From positions 9,948,501-10,012,500 of the forward strand of contig OX365944.1 in the NCBI GenBank assembly GCA_947247005.1: DNA of 64,000 nucleotides, written 5' to 3'. Source of the DNA: Spisula solida (Eukaryota > Mollusca > Bivalvia > Venerida > Mactridae). How positions within the stretch are numbered: position 1 is the stretch's first letter; each line of letters begins with the position of its first letter. The position numbers were made by a program, and so were the translations under genes. Below, in pieces: positions 36,120 through 47,319 of this stretch. The notes under the pieces were generated by a model, which was not told the DNA's origin, did no database searches, and saw only the letters and a list, made by a program, of their open reading frames with translations.

Positions 36120-36180
36120 ACGTGACGTCATTTCCTGCGACATAATGTTCCAAACAACGTAACGTCATTTCTCGTATTAT
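36120..36180. promoter_or_regulatory. CRE-like site cluster
   Basis: 'tgacgtgacgtcattt' (contains TGACGTCA) near 36119-36134 and 'taacgtcattt' near 36160. Further GACGTCA sites lie at about 36782 and 36806. A CCAAT-box-like 'ctgattggct' is at about 36040. No transcript start can be assigned. Confidence 0.3.
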
Positions 36181-36407
36181 TTGGCCTACAGCTGCTCATA
36201 CATATTTATAGGCTCTACAAACCTAGCCATTTATAATAAATCCCGTAATAAATACTCTCTCATACATATACATAAGAAGAGCATTGTTAGCTAGAACATT
36301 TGAAGATACGTCTTTTGTTTCTATTTCATACACTTTCCTGAAGAGAGACTGAAGTTGTTATAATTTATAAAGAGTCAATAGGTTATAATGCCTTGACTTA
36401 TGGCATG

Positions 36408-36569
36408 GTATACAATATAACAGTTGTCGACTTACGTTTTGATGAATATGATATTTAGTTGACCTTCAAAAAGTGATATTGACTTCGTCATCGGTCAATA
36501 TCACTTTTTTAGGTCAACAAAACATCATATTCACCTCAACATAAGTCAATAACAGTATATAATATATAC
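36408..36569. mobile_element. 162-bp hairpin element
   Basis: Two arms of about 75 bp pair around the 10-base loop 'ttcgtcatcg' (36484-36493). The inner 24 bp ('ttgacc...aaaaagtgatattgac') are nearly perfect; the outer parts ('cttacgttttgatgaatatg' against 'cttatgttgaggtgaatatg' on the other strand) have more mismatches. A compact fold-back MITE; flanks show no obvious duplication. Confidence 0.8.
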
Positions 36570-37575
36570 TTTTCAAAATCACTGAAGTTCACGATGATCC
36601 GGTTGGTGATCCTGTAGATCTGTGTGCAATTTTTAAACATGTATTTGTATCCCACGTGTCATAATAATACCTCATTTACCTGTACATTCCAAAGTTTATA
36701 TATTTATACAAACATGTATTAATTAAGAAATTCTTACCGAATCGCCTTCGGATAACTTCCCGATTAGTTGGTGTACTACGGACGTCATTGGTGCTTTACC
36801 ACGACGTCACTCGGTGTAACGTAACATGGCTAGTACCGTAGTCGAGTGATTTAAAAACAAGTCTTCTAACAACAGTTTTAAACAAATTTTCAGCGTTTAA
36901 CAGACCAATATACATAGCTGACATATCTGAGGAAGGCATTTTGGACGAGAGATTTACGCATTACTCAGAAACGTGATTTATGAGCAATCAACACTTGAAC
37001 TTATATGGAATGCTGGTACAATAATGTGTATTAGAAAATTGCAACACACGAAGCGTAGTGGCATCAGATGCCCAAAAAAGCTAAAATAATCACGACAGGC
37101 AGTTGTCTCCCCTTACAAAGAACGGATACATAGAGGCGGTCATGCATTTGATAGAGCATTAGTAACTTCGCATAAAGGATGGATGCCGGTAAGGTTTGCC
37201 AATGTTGATGTATTAAACGCATTTATGTTTCTGAACAAAAAAACATCCAAATTAATACGTATGACAGAGAATATTGAAAGAAGGTAACAACGGCGACAAA
37301 AGTGAAATAATGAATGTTTGGTTGGCTATATTAATTTAGTCATTAGATTTCTATATCATATGCTACGAGAGTTTGTCTGAGTTCAGATTGCAGACTGGTG
37401 GTTCACAGGTATCAGTCGCGTAAAACTGTCATGTCGTTATCATTACTAGACTGTGGTATATCATCTCAAACAGACAAATCGCGTATATGACATACCACGT
37501 GATAACAGGTCAAGGTCAATACAGCTGATGTAGACAGTCATTCTGCTAAAACTGTAGCACACTATTCAACTAAGA
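36570..37575. other. Intergenic DNA
   Basis: No frame above background. Bases 36573-36620 share a ~45-bp similarity ('gttcacgatgatc', 'gttg(g/t)tgatcc') with 45497-45545, inside an open frame there; the meaning is unknown. Confidence 0.35.
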
Positions 37576-37577
37576 TT

Positions 37578-37715
37578 ATATTAGGTCAGACAGGAAAGGC
37601 AGCATTCAACTAAACCAGCCGAGCACAGAAAACATATACATGTACAGGGCACAATGCCCAACTTAACAAGCAAAGACTCGCCCAAGTCAAAGCTGTCGAA
37701 AAGTATAATAAATGC
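37578..37715 (+). repeat. 'gtcagacagggaaggcag' family, short copy
   Basis: Runs from 'ttaggtcagacaggaaaggc' through 'ccagccgagcacagaaaac', 'cacaatgcccaactta' to 'agctgtcgaaaagtataat'. Same head as 42918, 45596 and 62846. Confidence 0.85.
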
Positions 37716-38236
37716 TTACTACCTTGTTGTGGCTTGACCGTAGTCAACCATACAGTTGAATCAATATAAAACTTGCATTCGAATTGTGTTTTTGTAAAAC
37801 CAACAGCGTTTTTAGAAAATCCTCATTTGGGTTAAACCATGGTACGATCACTTATCAATAATCGTCAAAGAACGACAATTTTTACCTTTTGTACCTCCCG
37901 TGCACTATAAAATAGTAATAATTGTAGAATATTCTAAAAAGAATACTGTCAAGGTAACGGCAAACATGTTGCTGAGTGTAAAACCGCCTTTATTTGTAGG
38001 GTGCTTTTTAATAGTAGGTTGTTCGATAGCATAACGCAACATGTCGTGCCAAAATATCAATAAATAGCAAGGGCATATGGTACCAAAACATGCACAAACA
38101 TTTGCTAAGTGTAATATATATTTTTGAAATGCTTGGTAGTAGTATCAGCATAAACTAGTTTGCGGTTCCAATAAAAGAGACAAAACAATGTTGATTTGCG
38201 GAACTTTTGGCGCTCAGTATATATCAAATTTAACAA

Positions 38237-38467
38237 GTAATAAAGAATTGCAAGCAATACAGAAGTCCCCTACCGGTTTGAGGCCATTTTCAATGTTTCT
38301 GTTGCCATAGACGTGCATAATCCCCTTATTGTCCCCTATCCACATACACAGTTTCATAAACCTAGCTTGGAAACTGTTTGAGTTATGTCAGGATCAAGAT
38401 TGTTTGACGGACGGAGGGCAAACCTATAGTCCCCTCCGATCAAAAACCGGTAGGGGACTAATAAAAA
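38237..38467 (-). mobile_element. Helentron-like element, copy 2
   Basis: Reverse orientation: the plus strand runs from 'caagtaataaagaattgcaa' (3' tail) to 'accggtaggggactaataa' (5' end). It lacks the central part with the complete X-box; only 'gttgccatag' remains at 38301. The 148-codon frame at 38329-38775 runs through this element and is not a gene. Confidence 0.8.
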
Positions 38468-39305
38468 AATTAAGATGTATGTCTGTCATATTAATATGTC
38501 ATTTGTTTACGACAACGCACAACACAGTAGTTTCCAATGTCTGCACCTCCATACGTAACGCTGTGCATAGAACCAGTTACTGTTTAATAGTCTTACATCA
38601 AAAGCACTTACATGCGGCAAACTCGGTTAATTGTTTCCTTTTATCAAAAAGTACGTTTGGGGCCAATATATTAACATGGTATTTATTTACGGTAGCAGTA
38701 CGAAAGATGACGAATAATTGGACTTTTACTGAAAGTCTTCAAATATCACGTAGAAGAATATTGGTAACAATATAACAGGCAAAATGAAGTAAATGATCAG
38801 CAGGAGAGCTTGTGCTCTCTTAAAATAACATTTACAATTTCGTCTTAGCTACAATAAACGTATGAACCTTTTGCACGCAGTGATCTGATGTATAGAAGAT
38901 GTGTGATGCTGAAGACCTACTTTTGGATAACGGCAATCAACAACCGAATTAAAATGTGGTTTATAAAAAAACCAGATACGATCCCTTGGGATATTAATTT
39001 TTGTATCCTTCTCCAGAAATGGCAATGTTTGTTAGATTGTGTTGTGAAACAAACAGTCCTGTGGGAGGTGAACTTAATCTTCTGTGGAGAATAATCCAGA
39101 CCTACTTCTAAAAGTACATAACCTGTAAACATTCTATAGCAGTAGGTCATAAAAATACAATGATTTGATTAACATTATACTTAACGTGTTCATTGCGAGA
39201 GTTTCAGGTTTTATTCAGTATTTTATGGACAACATCATAACCTGATTAGATTCCTTGATTATTTTCCACGTTCAACTTGATCTAAATGTAATAAGTTGAA
39301 TATAC

Positions 39306-40066
39306 AAGACGGTCCCGGGTCGCTCACCTGTCGTAGAACATTAAAGCCCTTGTGATGACCTAGTAAGTAATCATTTATATTTAATGAATAAGTTCAGGAA
39401 AATTGAGCCACTATTGCAAGCTTTTTCTATATTGTTGCAAGATTTGACCTAGTGACCTAGTTTTTGATCCTATATGATCGAGTTTCAAACTTGACCTAGA
39501 TTTCATAAAGACAAAGATTCTGACCATGTTTCGTGAATATTGGGCCATAATTGAGTCCACTAATGGATCACAAGCTCTTTCTAAGATTCGACCTAGTGAC
39601 CCAGTTTTTGCCCCATATGACCCAGTTTAGAACTTTGCCTAGATTTCATATAGACATAAATTCTGACCAAATTTCATGAAGATCGGTTCATAGTTGTGTC
39701 CTCTTATGTTTCACACTCTTTTTCTAAGATTTGACCTTGTGACCTAGTTTTTGACCCCACATGACCCAGTTGTAATTTTGACCTAGATATCATACAAAGA
39801 AACATTCCGACTATGTGTCTTGAGGATTGGGCCATAATTGTGTCCTCTAATGTGTTCACAAGCTTTTTCTAAGATATGACCTTGTGACCTAGTTTTTGAC
39901 CCCACATGACCCGGTTTCGAACTGGACCTAGATTTTATAGAGAAAATCATTCTGACAACGTTTCATTAAGATTGGGCCGTAGTGTATTACAAGCAATTGT
40001 GGACGGACGGACGGACGAAGAGTGATCACAAAACCTCACACTGTCACTATGTGACAGGTGAGCCAA
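39306..40066 (+). repeat. 'gacctagtttttgacc' tandem element K1
   Basis: Head 'cgggtcgctcacctgtcg', then five or six ~145-bp units each carrying 'gacct(a/t)gtgacctagttttt', 'gaccc(c)(a)tatgacc', 'cctagatttcata' and 'tttcatgaagat', and an end with 'ggacggacggacgaagagtg', 'gatcacaaaa' and 'tgacaggtgagc'. The head and end share the inverted word agctcacctg/caggtgagct. Noncoding. Confidence 0.85.
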
Positions 40067-40197
40067 CAATTGATGAGGAATATTTTGGTGCTTTGCTTAT
40101 TCTGCCAAAACGTACATATGCAAAAAAAAGTATTTGTGAAAAAAAGGATTATAAGTGCTTGACCATATTAGCAACAATGGAGGAACATTGAATTTAA

Positions 40198-41425
40198 ACA
40201 AGACCACCGCCTTGTGGGTGCAGACGCTCATCTGATCATTGTCACTGTAAAAAGACTCGTTACCCTTGCATAAAGTAGGGCAATGTTGTGAGTCTTGCTT
40301 AAAAAAGCGAGGTATTGATGGTGAAACAAGAGGGCCCTAGGTCTCTCACCTGTCGAACTTGACCTAGATTTTGTTGAGATGATCATTGTGAACAAGTTTC
40401 ATACAGATTAGGCTAATATTGTGACCTCTAGTGACTACACAAGGTTTTTATATGATTTCACCTAATGACCTAGTTTTTGACCCGGATGACCCAATATCGA
40501 ACTTGACCTAGATTTTGTTGAGATGATCATTGTGGCCAAGTTTCATAAAGATAAGATCATTTGACCATGTGACCTAGGTTTTGACCCTGGATGACCCAAT
40601 ATCGAACTTGGCCTAGATTTTGTTGAGATGATCATTGTGACCAGGTTAAAATTGTGACCTCTAGTGTCTACACAAGCCAATTGTTGACGGACGGACGACG
40701 GACGGACGGACGAAGAGTGATCACAAAAGCTCACTCTGTCACTTTGTGACAGGTGAAAGTGACAGGTGAGCTAAAAAGGGGCAATAACTGTTGCAAAATG
40801 CTGATCAGAGTTAAGGATCAAGCTTGACATGGTTAGGTATTGATGGTGAATAAGTGTTAACAGTTTCAAAGCAATAGCCCACATAGTGTATGAGAAAAGT
40901 GGACTTAAACGCAAAACTTTACCAAGGAATGTTCTTAGTCCAAAAAGGGGCAATAACTCTTGCCAAATGCAGATCAGAGTTATTGTTCTTGCTTGACATG
41001 GTCAGGTGTTGATGGTAAACAGGTATTGATAGTTCCAAGCAATATAGTCCACATAGTATATGAGAAAAGTAGACCTAAACACAAAACTTAACCAAGGAAT
41101 TTACAAAGTCCAATAAGAGGCAATAACTCAAAATGCAGATCAGAGTTATGACTCTTGCTTGACATGGTCAGGTATTGATTGTGAACAAGTGTTGGAAGTT
41201 TCAAAGCAATAACTCTTGATAGTTTAGGAGAAAAGTGGACCTTAACGCATAACTTAACCAAGGCATTTTATTTTCTAAGTCCAAAAAGGGGAAATTATTC
41301 TTACAAAATGCAGATCAAAGTTATGGGTCTTGGTTTACAGGCTCAGACATTGATGGTGAACAAGTGTTGCAAGTTTCAAAGCAATAGGTTCGATCGTTTA
41401 TGAAAATAGTTTACCTAAACACACA
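40198..41425 (+). repeat. Tandem element with ~169-bp units, split by K2
   Basis: Head 'acaagaccaccgccttgtgg' to 'ggtattgatggtgaaacaag' (40198-40330), interrupted by another repeat, then four units starting near 40778, 40947, 41116 and 41287 ('aaggggcaataactcttgc', 'gatcagagtta', 'gcttgacatggtcagg', 'agtttcaaagcaata', 'gagaaaagtggac'). Ends 'cgctgacgccgacgacgatc'. Period 169-171 bp. Noncoding; the short minus frames here are shadows. Confidence 0.85.
40326..40776 (+). repeat. 'gacctagtttttgacc' tandem element K2, nested
   Basis: 'acaagagggccctaggtctc' to 'gtgacaggtgagctaaaaa', three units, inserted inside the 169-bp-unit array. The end contains a small extra duplication of 'gtgacaggtga'. The minus frame 40543-40734 is a shadow. 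Confidence 0.85.
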
Positions 41426-41749
41426 AAAATCGCTGACGCCGACGACGATCAAGTGACCATGATGAATATATGGATGCAATGGATAAAAAAACTGACGAAC
41501 AATATTGTTCAGAAAATGTTAATGTTCCATCTTTTAATTTATAGAATAGAAATCGAAAATATATGTATATACGTAAGCTTGTTACATACTTGTTCTTAAT
41601 TAATCTATTCAACTACATCATCAATTTGATTACAAAGTCTTTATGAAAGCCATACACTTAAGCGGTTTAAAACAAAATTATTATGAAAGTATGTACATAA
41701 AACTTTTGTTAGTACCGACATTCAATTCAATTCTCTAACTGGTACATTT

Positions 41750-41903
41750 CAGACTCTCCGTGCGAATTAAGGTTCTGGCATAAAATATACTCTAGTGGTC
41801 AGATCTAGTACAGATTGTTTAGGGTGTAATATTTTGCCTGACCCTAAAATAAGAGTTTAGAGTAAAATAGTTTGCCGTATCCTAAAATCGCACGGAGAGC
41901 CTG
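41750..41903. mobile_element. 154-bp MITE
   Basis: Inverted ends CAGACTCTCCGTGCGA (left) and CGCACGGAGAGCCTG (right) pair with one or two mismatches. The interior has a repeated word pair 'ataaa/gagtttagagtaaaatag'. No convincing target duplication. Confidence 0.7.
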
Positions 41904-42295
41904 TCACAATGTGACATTTGTGAATATATTATATATTGAAGGTGTAGGTCTTTTCTAGGCTAGTGTAGTTTATCGACAATAAAAATGGTCAGTTCAGAAT
42001 GCAAACCTTGTCTGGGAAATTAGTATTTCTTGCAGTGCAAGAATTATTACATTACGGAGGATTGGCTTTTGTGGTATCAGAAGTTCAAGTATTGAAGTTG
42101 TGGCTTATTTGACCATACATGTATACCTTGTACATTATTATTGAATTAATTGAGAGTACTGAATGGATGGTAAGTACTATATTACAAAATGTACGGTGCC
42201 CAATACCCACTACTTGAAATGTCGCTTACTTAGAAGATGAAGGTCGTTAGTACAAAAACGCTTTTGTGAGAAAACAAGAAAAAACTGTCCGAAAA

Positions 42296-42551
42296 CTACT
42301 CTTTACTTATTGAAAAGCAAACTTTTTCAACTTCTGTTTGGTCAACATCACCTGTTCCGATTTCCTTGACAATAAGCTCATAAGAAGCGCCTTGTGGTGC
42401 ATATTTTAAATATACATACTTTTTGGTGTTTTTGTAAGTACAAATGTAGCACATGCGACCTTCACATTCTAAGCCATTGATATGTCTACAGCTTTGAACT
42501 AAGAGTTTAACAGTCACTCTTTTTTCCGTAATGTAAACACTATCAAAACGA
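42296..42551 (-). CDS. Candidate terminal exon, function unknown
   Basis: Reading the minus strand, the acceptor 'gatttttcag' is followed by a phase-1 entry and 84 open codons ending in TAG. The sequence includes FDSVYITEKRVTVKLL, GLECEGRMCYICTYKN, YVYLKYAPQGASYELIVKE and TEVEKVCFSISKE, which is far more protein-like (balanced charges, Gly, Cys) than other frames nearby. I do not recognise the family; no upstream exon was found before repeat sequence begins at about 42910. Could be the last exon of a transposon-derived gene. Confidence 0.4.
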
Positions 42552-42911
42552 CTGAAAAATCACATTTACGAGAAGATATATTGTACTTTTCTTTAGGTGA
42601 ACAACGTCATTCACAATAAGATGGTACTACATTATCGGTTTCAAGCCTTAAGTGCCATTCGTGACAGTTCAACCATACACATGTGCGCACTTAACCTGTT
42701 GCCTTTGGAAACCATACAGCTGCGACCACCGTCAAAACATCTTGAAACAGTTTTATTCGGGACCCAACTCTATCGATTCCTACTTATTCCATGATTGTCA
42801 CCGTGGAGAAAACATTCATTTGCAAGCAAGTAAAGTACACCAGTCATTTATAGTTTTGTTTACTGTGATAACATGGCCCTGTGTGCACTGGTACGGAGCG
42901 ATGTCAAAAAG

Positions 42912-43125
42912 ACAATAGTAAGTGGGACAGGGAAGGCAGCAATCAACTTAACCAGCCGAGCAGAACAAGGCACAACACACAACCGAACGGGAAAATGACC
43001 GCAGTTGTCAAAATCACTAGTTTCAGCAATCAAAAAGCGGAATGCCCAAGGTATATGGCCTAGTATCAACCGTAAAACGGCTGAAATACCTAGAAAAACA
43101 TTTTTCAAACCATTTGAATTGAATT
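42912..43125 (+). repeat. 'gacagggaaggcagcaatcaac' family copy
   Basis: Head 'agtgggacagggaaggcagc', 'ccagccgagcagaa', 'cacaacacacaaccgaacgg', then 'gctgaaatacctag' internal words. The overlapping frames on both strands (42860-43144 minus, 42881-43063 plus) are repeat shadows. Confidence 0.75.
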
Positions 43126-43784
43126 TTAAATATGTCGTATTCATTTAATACCGCCTTTCCTATTATCGTCTTGATATGAGCAATATCTGTATTAATATCG
43201 TATGTTGTTTTGTCCCGTTATTCATGGATACTGTTTAACGCTTAAAATGTCTCTCTATTAACAAACGTATTTCTTGTTGTGCTAAAACATTTCTGTAAAA
43301 GCTTCAGGGTGACATTTTATACGACATTTTCATTTGTCATAACTCACAAACAAATGTCTTTCAGGAATTTAAAGTATGCCAACATATGCAGTTATGTCGA
43401 TGTGTGAGTGATAGTGTCTGCATGCTGATTGAATGACTGTTAAAGTCACGATGTACGTGTCTCTGCACTGGTATTGCCTAGGTAAACCTTCAAGAAACAA
43501 TGTTCGTCTAATAGCATCACATTATCGTGAGTTATGTGAATGATTTGATCATACCAGACATGCAACGCAGTATATATCAAGAACTTCAAATAGGGATGTC
43601 GTCATCGTTTACGCTGGTGTTCGATAATTTGTTTCGTATGCTTGAGGAGTATCGTTCTCAATCTATTAGAACCAAATCTGTCATGAAGATATAAACACAT
43701 ATGAATGCAGTAAACTAGAAAAAATATATAATATCTAATTTGTAATAGGAGACTGAAGCAGATGGATATATTCGTCGACTAGCC

Positions 43785-45117
43785 ACTTAACGCTCATAAA
43801 TTCCCGTCATAGGTACATTAGGAAAACATTTCAGTGCGTCTAGTAGCGTTACTTATAGAAAACACATCCATTGGGCAGTTTTCAGTCGCCAGACAATGTC
43901 ATGAAATCGGTTAATATTTGATGTCCATAATTTAGTCCACAGACGGATTTAAATCTGCAAAAAACTTTACAAACAAACTGAATCACTAGAACTTTCAATT
44001 TTAATTCAATGTCATAATACAGTGCTTTTTGTATCCAGAAAGGTTTCCAATATAATATTCAATTTGTCAAGAAATAGAACATGTTCTACGTATTATAAAG
44101 ACCGCTTATTTCCGTTATTGAGTAGATCTACATAATTTATATGGAGTGATTATTCCCATGTAACGCCACAAGAGGTAGATAAAACCCAACTTTCAAATTA
44201 TGTAGCTGATTTAATTTCTAGTAAATAACAAAGGTTCTTTGTCGAGGACAAGGTTCAATAATGGCTAAATTTGTGTTTTTGTCTCAAAAATTAAAACTGC
44301 ATGTTTGTATATATAAATCTGTTCTATAATTCTAATAACTGTACACTGACTTTAAGAAGTATGGACCGCCATAATCCATGCATTATACATTGCACACACG
44401 AATGTGTCATGTTTCGCAAAAATGACATTTTAGTCATTTACATGCCAATGTATGACGAAAATCGTCTGAAATAGTATGACATTCATGCTACACTTGAATT
44501 TCTTTGTACATGCATATATTTATGTAGAACACTGGCAAAGTAGAAACTAAAAGTGTAGCTTTTATGTCACAAAATGGCTAAAATACCAATTTTAGTTAAA
44601 CGTGACCTATCTGTAGTTGATTTATCTGCAAATACTAGGAACACGTGGATATACATGCTTAGTTTTGTGAAAGGCAGTGTATAGATATTAGAAATATAGG
44701 ACACAGCATAGGAACACGTCAAAAAACACGTGGACAGATTAACATTTCGCGAACCTTGATCATTGTCCAGATACAATGTTCGATTGACCAAAGTGCATCT
44801 AAATCAATACAGAAGAATAATTCAAGCGGTAACAGAAATAAAGACAATGAATAAGATTGGAAGATGTAATCAGTGATATTTGCAATATCTTGTCTGTGTG
44901 GAGATTACAGTCACAACTGACTGGGATAAATACACACTTGTTATTCCTGTATATATTCCAAATAGCTGACCACAATGTTGAATTCCCAGGTGAAATCAAA
45001 CCGAACAATCACACTACGATACGTGTTCGTAAAACATTCAATTACTTGTTAATAATACGTGACCAAGCATAATTATATATGTTCAGTCGAAATATACGAT
45101 GAACTCGACATTCTTGG
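43785..45117 (+). repeat. Duplicated segment, copy 2
   Basis: Second copy of 33222-34857, same orientation, about 10.5 kb away. It lacks the Helentron-like insertion: 'gactgggataaatacacact' continues directly with 'tgttattcctgtatatattcc', thereby recording the pre-insertion site. Noncoding. Confidence 0.9.
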
Positions 45118-45285
45118 AGTCAAAAAAGAAAGTATACAGTTCCAGTGTCTATTTATCAAACCTCTTCAGTCTGCTATTGTACAGTTTTTTCTAAAACTAG
45201 TTTTAAGATTATAACTTGGATAATTTTTAAATAAATTTACTAAAATTACCTTGACATCTATTATATAACTTATGACGTTCTCAAG

Positions 45286-45591
45286 ATGTTCATCAGTATC
45301 ATAGATGTGTCCGTTGGCTTTAGATTGTACACTAGCTATTCAAATAGTACAACAGAAAGAAATAATATCAACCCGTTACGCGCTCTTGAAAATAATGAAT
45401 TTGATCACTACACGATGAGATATAACCCATATTCAACCAAAACAAACAAATATCCTCTTTGTATCCCTTTGTACATCATCAATGTACGTATACGTCTACA
45501 AATCACTCAAGTTCACGATGATCAGGTTGTTGATCCAGTTAGTCCAGGTGTAAAAGTTTCTTTCCGAATTGTTCATTTACCAATGCTTTAA
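45286..45591 (+). CDS. Unrecognised 101-codon frame
   Basis: Open from ATG to TAA; ends directly before a dispersed repeat head at 45596. Contains ITQVHDDQVVDPVSPGVKVS, which has normal protein composition, and the DNA under it is similar to 36573-36620. No family recognised. May be a broken exon. Confidence 0.25.
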   Translation: MFISIIDVSVGFRLYTSYSNSTTERNNINPLRALENNEFDHYTMRYNPYSTKTNKYPLCIPLYIINVRIRLQITQVHDDQVVDPVSPGVKVSFRIVHLPML

Positions 45592-45595
45592 AAAA

Positions 45596-45735
45596 TATTA
45601 TATTAAGTCAGACAGGGAAGGCAGTACTCAACTTAACCAGTCGAGCACAGAAAACATTAAAAACACATAAAGACAAAATGCCCAACTAAACAAGCGCAGA
45701 TCCGCCCAAGTCCAAGCTGTCGAAAAGTATAATAA
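45596..45735 (+). repeat. 'gtcagacagggaaggcag' family, short copy
   Basis: Same order of landmarks as 37578-37715, ending at 'agctgtcgaaaagtataat'. Confidence 0.85.
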
Positions 45736-46164
45736 ATTATAAATAGCTGAATGAAAGTCTTGGTAAGAACGTTAAACCAAAAGGATTGAAAGTAGGTAGG
45801 CGAGTTGTCGAGTTTGACATTATTGTCGCGTCTTCATTACTGCACGTTTGGTAGATTAGGTACAGTACCTCTTACATATGATTGTGTAGTCGTGAAGTTG
45901 CTGAGAAATTTGATTGCTATATGTACCATGTAAGTAAGATGCACCTAGTGACTGGAATGAGATCAATAGTGTTCCTTATGGGAAAATACAAGGATAAGTC
46001 ATTGTTTTGTGTCAAGTGTTTGCAATACCCGATTGTACAGTTTGCAAGGCATACCCTTACAAATCGCGAGGAAGCCCTGTAAGACTAAGAGTAATGCGAG
46101 TAAAATAACATATGTCTGATATGGGCGACATGTGGCCGAAACAATCCATCGCAAGTCCAAAATT

Positions 46165-47212
46165 AAAAACAAGAGGTCCCAAAGGGCCATAGGTCGCTCA
46201 CCTGTCCTAGTAGTTCATGCCCTCTATTGCATGTACAAAGTTTTCATATTGTCTTATGCTTTATAATTTACATCACATTAGGCCCAATGACATATTAAAG
46301 TGATTCGACCTTGTGACCTAGTTTTTGACCCCGGATGACCCAATAATGAACTTGACCTAGTTTTGTTAAGATGATCATTGTGACCAAGTTTCATTAAGAT
46401 TAGGCCAAAATTGTGACCTTTAGTGACTACTCAATGTTTTACTATTATTTGACCTTGTGACCTAGTTTTTGACCCCGGATGACCAAATATCGAACTTAAC
46501 CTAGATTTTGTTGAGATGATCATTGTGACCAAGTTTCATAAAGATTAGGCCAAAATTGTGACCTCTAGTGACTACACAAGATCTTCCTATGATTTGACCT
46601 TGTGACCTAGTTTTTGACCCTGGATGACCCAATATCTAACATGACCTAGATTTTATTCAAATAATTATTGTGACCAAGTTTCATAAAGATTAGGCCAAAA
46701 TTGTGACCTCGAGTGACTACACAAGATCTTTCTATGATTTGACCTTGTGACCTTGTTTTTGACCCTGGATGACCCAATATCGAACTTGACCTAGATTTTA
46801 TTCAGATGATTATTGTGACCAAGATTTATAATGATTAGGCCAAAATTGTGACCTTTATTGACTACACAAGATTTTCTATGATTTGACCTTGTTTTTGACC
46901 CCGGATGACCCAATATCAAAGTTGACCTAGATTTTGTTGAATCGATCACTGTGACCAAGTTTCATAAAGATTAGGCCAACATTGTGACCTCTAGTGACTA
47001 CACAATGTTTTCCTATGATTTGACCTTGTGACCTAGTTTTTGACCCCGGATGACCCAATATCGAACTTGACCTAGATTTTGTTGAGATGATCATTGTGAC
47101 CAAGTTTCAAAATGATTAAGCTAAAACTGTGACCTCTAGTGTCTGCACAAGTAATTGTGGACGGACGAAGAGTGATCACAAAAGCTCACTTTGTGACAGG
47201 TAAGCTAAAAAG
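46165..47212 (+). repeat. 'gacctagtttttgacc' tandem element K3
   Basis: Longest copy in the window: head 'aaacaagaggtcccaaaggg' and 'cataggtcgctcacctgtcc', then about seven units of ~145 bp, end 'acggacgaagagtgatcac' and 'gtgacaggtaagctaaaaag'. Units contain 'tgaccttgtgacctagtttt', 'gaccc(c/t)ggatgacccaat', 'cgaacttgacctagatttt', 'gagatgatcattgtgacc', 'aagtttcataaagattaggc'. Confidence 0.9.
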
Positions 47213-47227
47213 ATCGCAACACAGACA

Positions 47228-47312
47228 GCAAGCTTTGCCTAGGATGGCACGCTGGTCCAACGAATAACGCTATTGACTAGTGATCGTGTGGTCACAAGTT
47301 CTCGGCCGGGAC
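47228..47312 (+). repeat. Degenerate tRNA-derived SINE head
   Basis: 'ggcacgctggtccaacgaataac' (written in parts: ggcacgctggtcc / aacgaataac) followed by 'gtgtggtcacaagttctcgg' resembles bivalve tRNA-related SINEs with a decayed B box. Weak. Confidence 0.4.
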
Positions 47313-47319
47313 ACTTGTT

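Noticed and set aside
38329..38775. 148-codon plus-strand open frame
   Set aside because: Its first third lies in a Helentron-like element and reads through noncoding ends of that element; composition is AT-driven afterwards and there is no motif.
39306..41425. CRISPR-like array
   Set aside because: Units of 145-170 bp are repeated throughout without unique spacers, in a eukaryotic context; these are tandem-repeat mobile elements.
42860..43144. 94-codon minus frame and overlapping plus frame
   Set aside because: Both lie mainly in the 'gacagggaaggcagc' repeat family.
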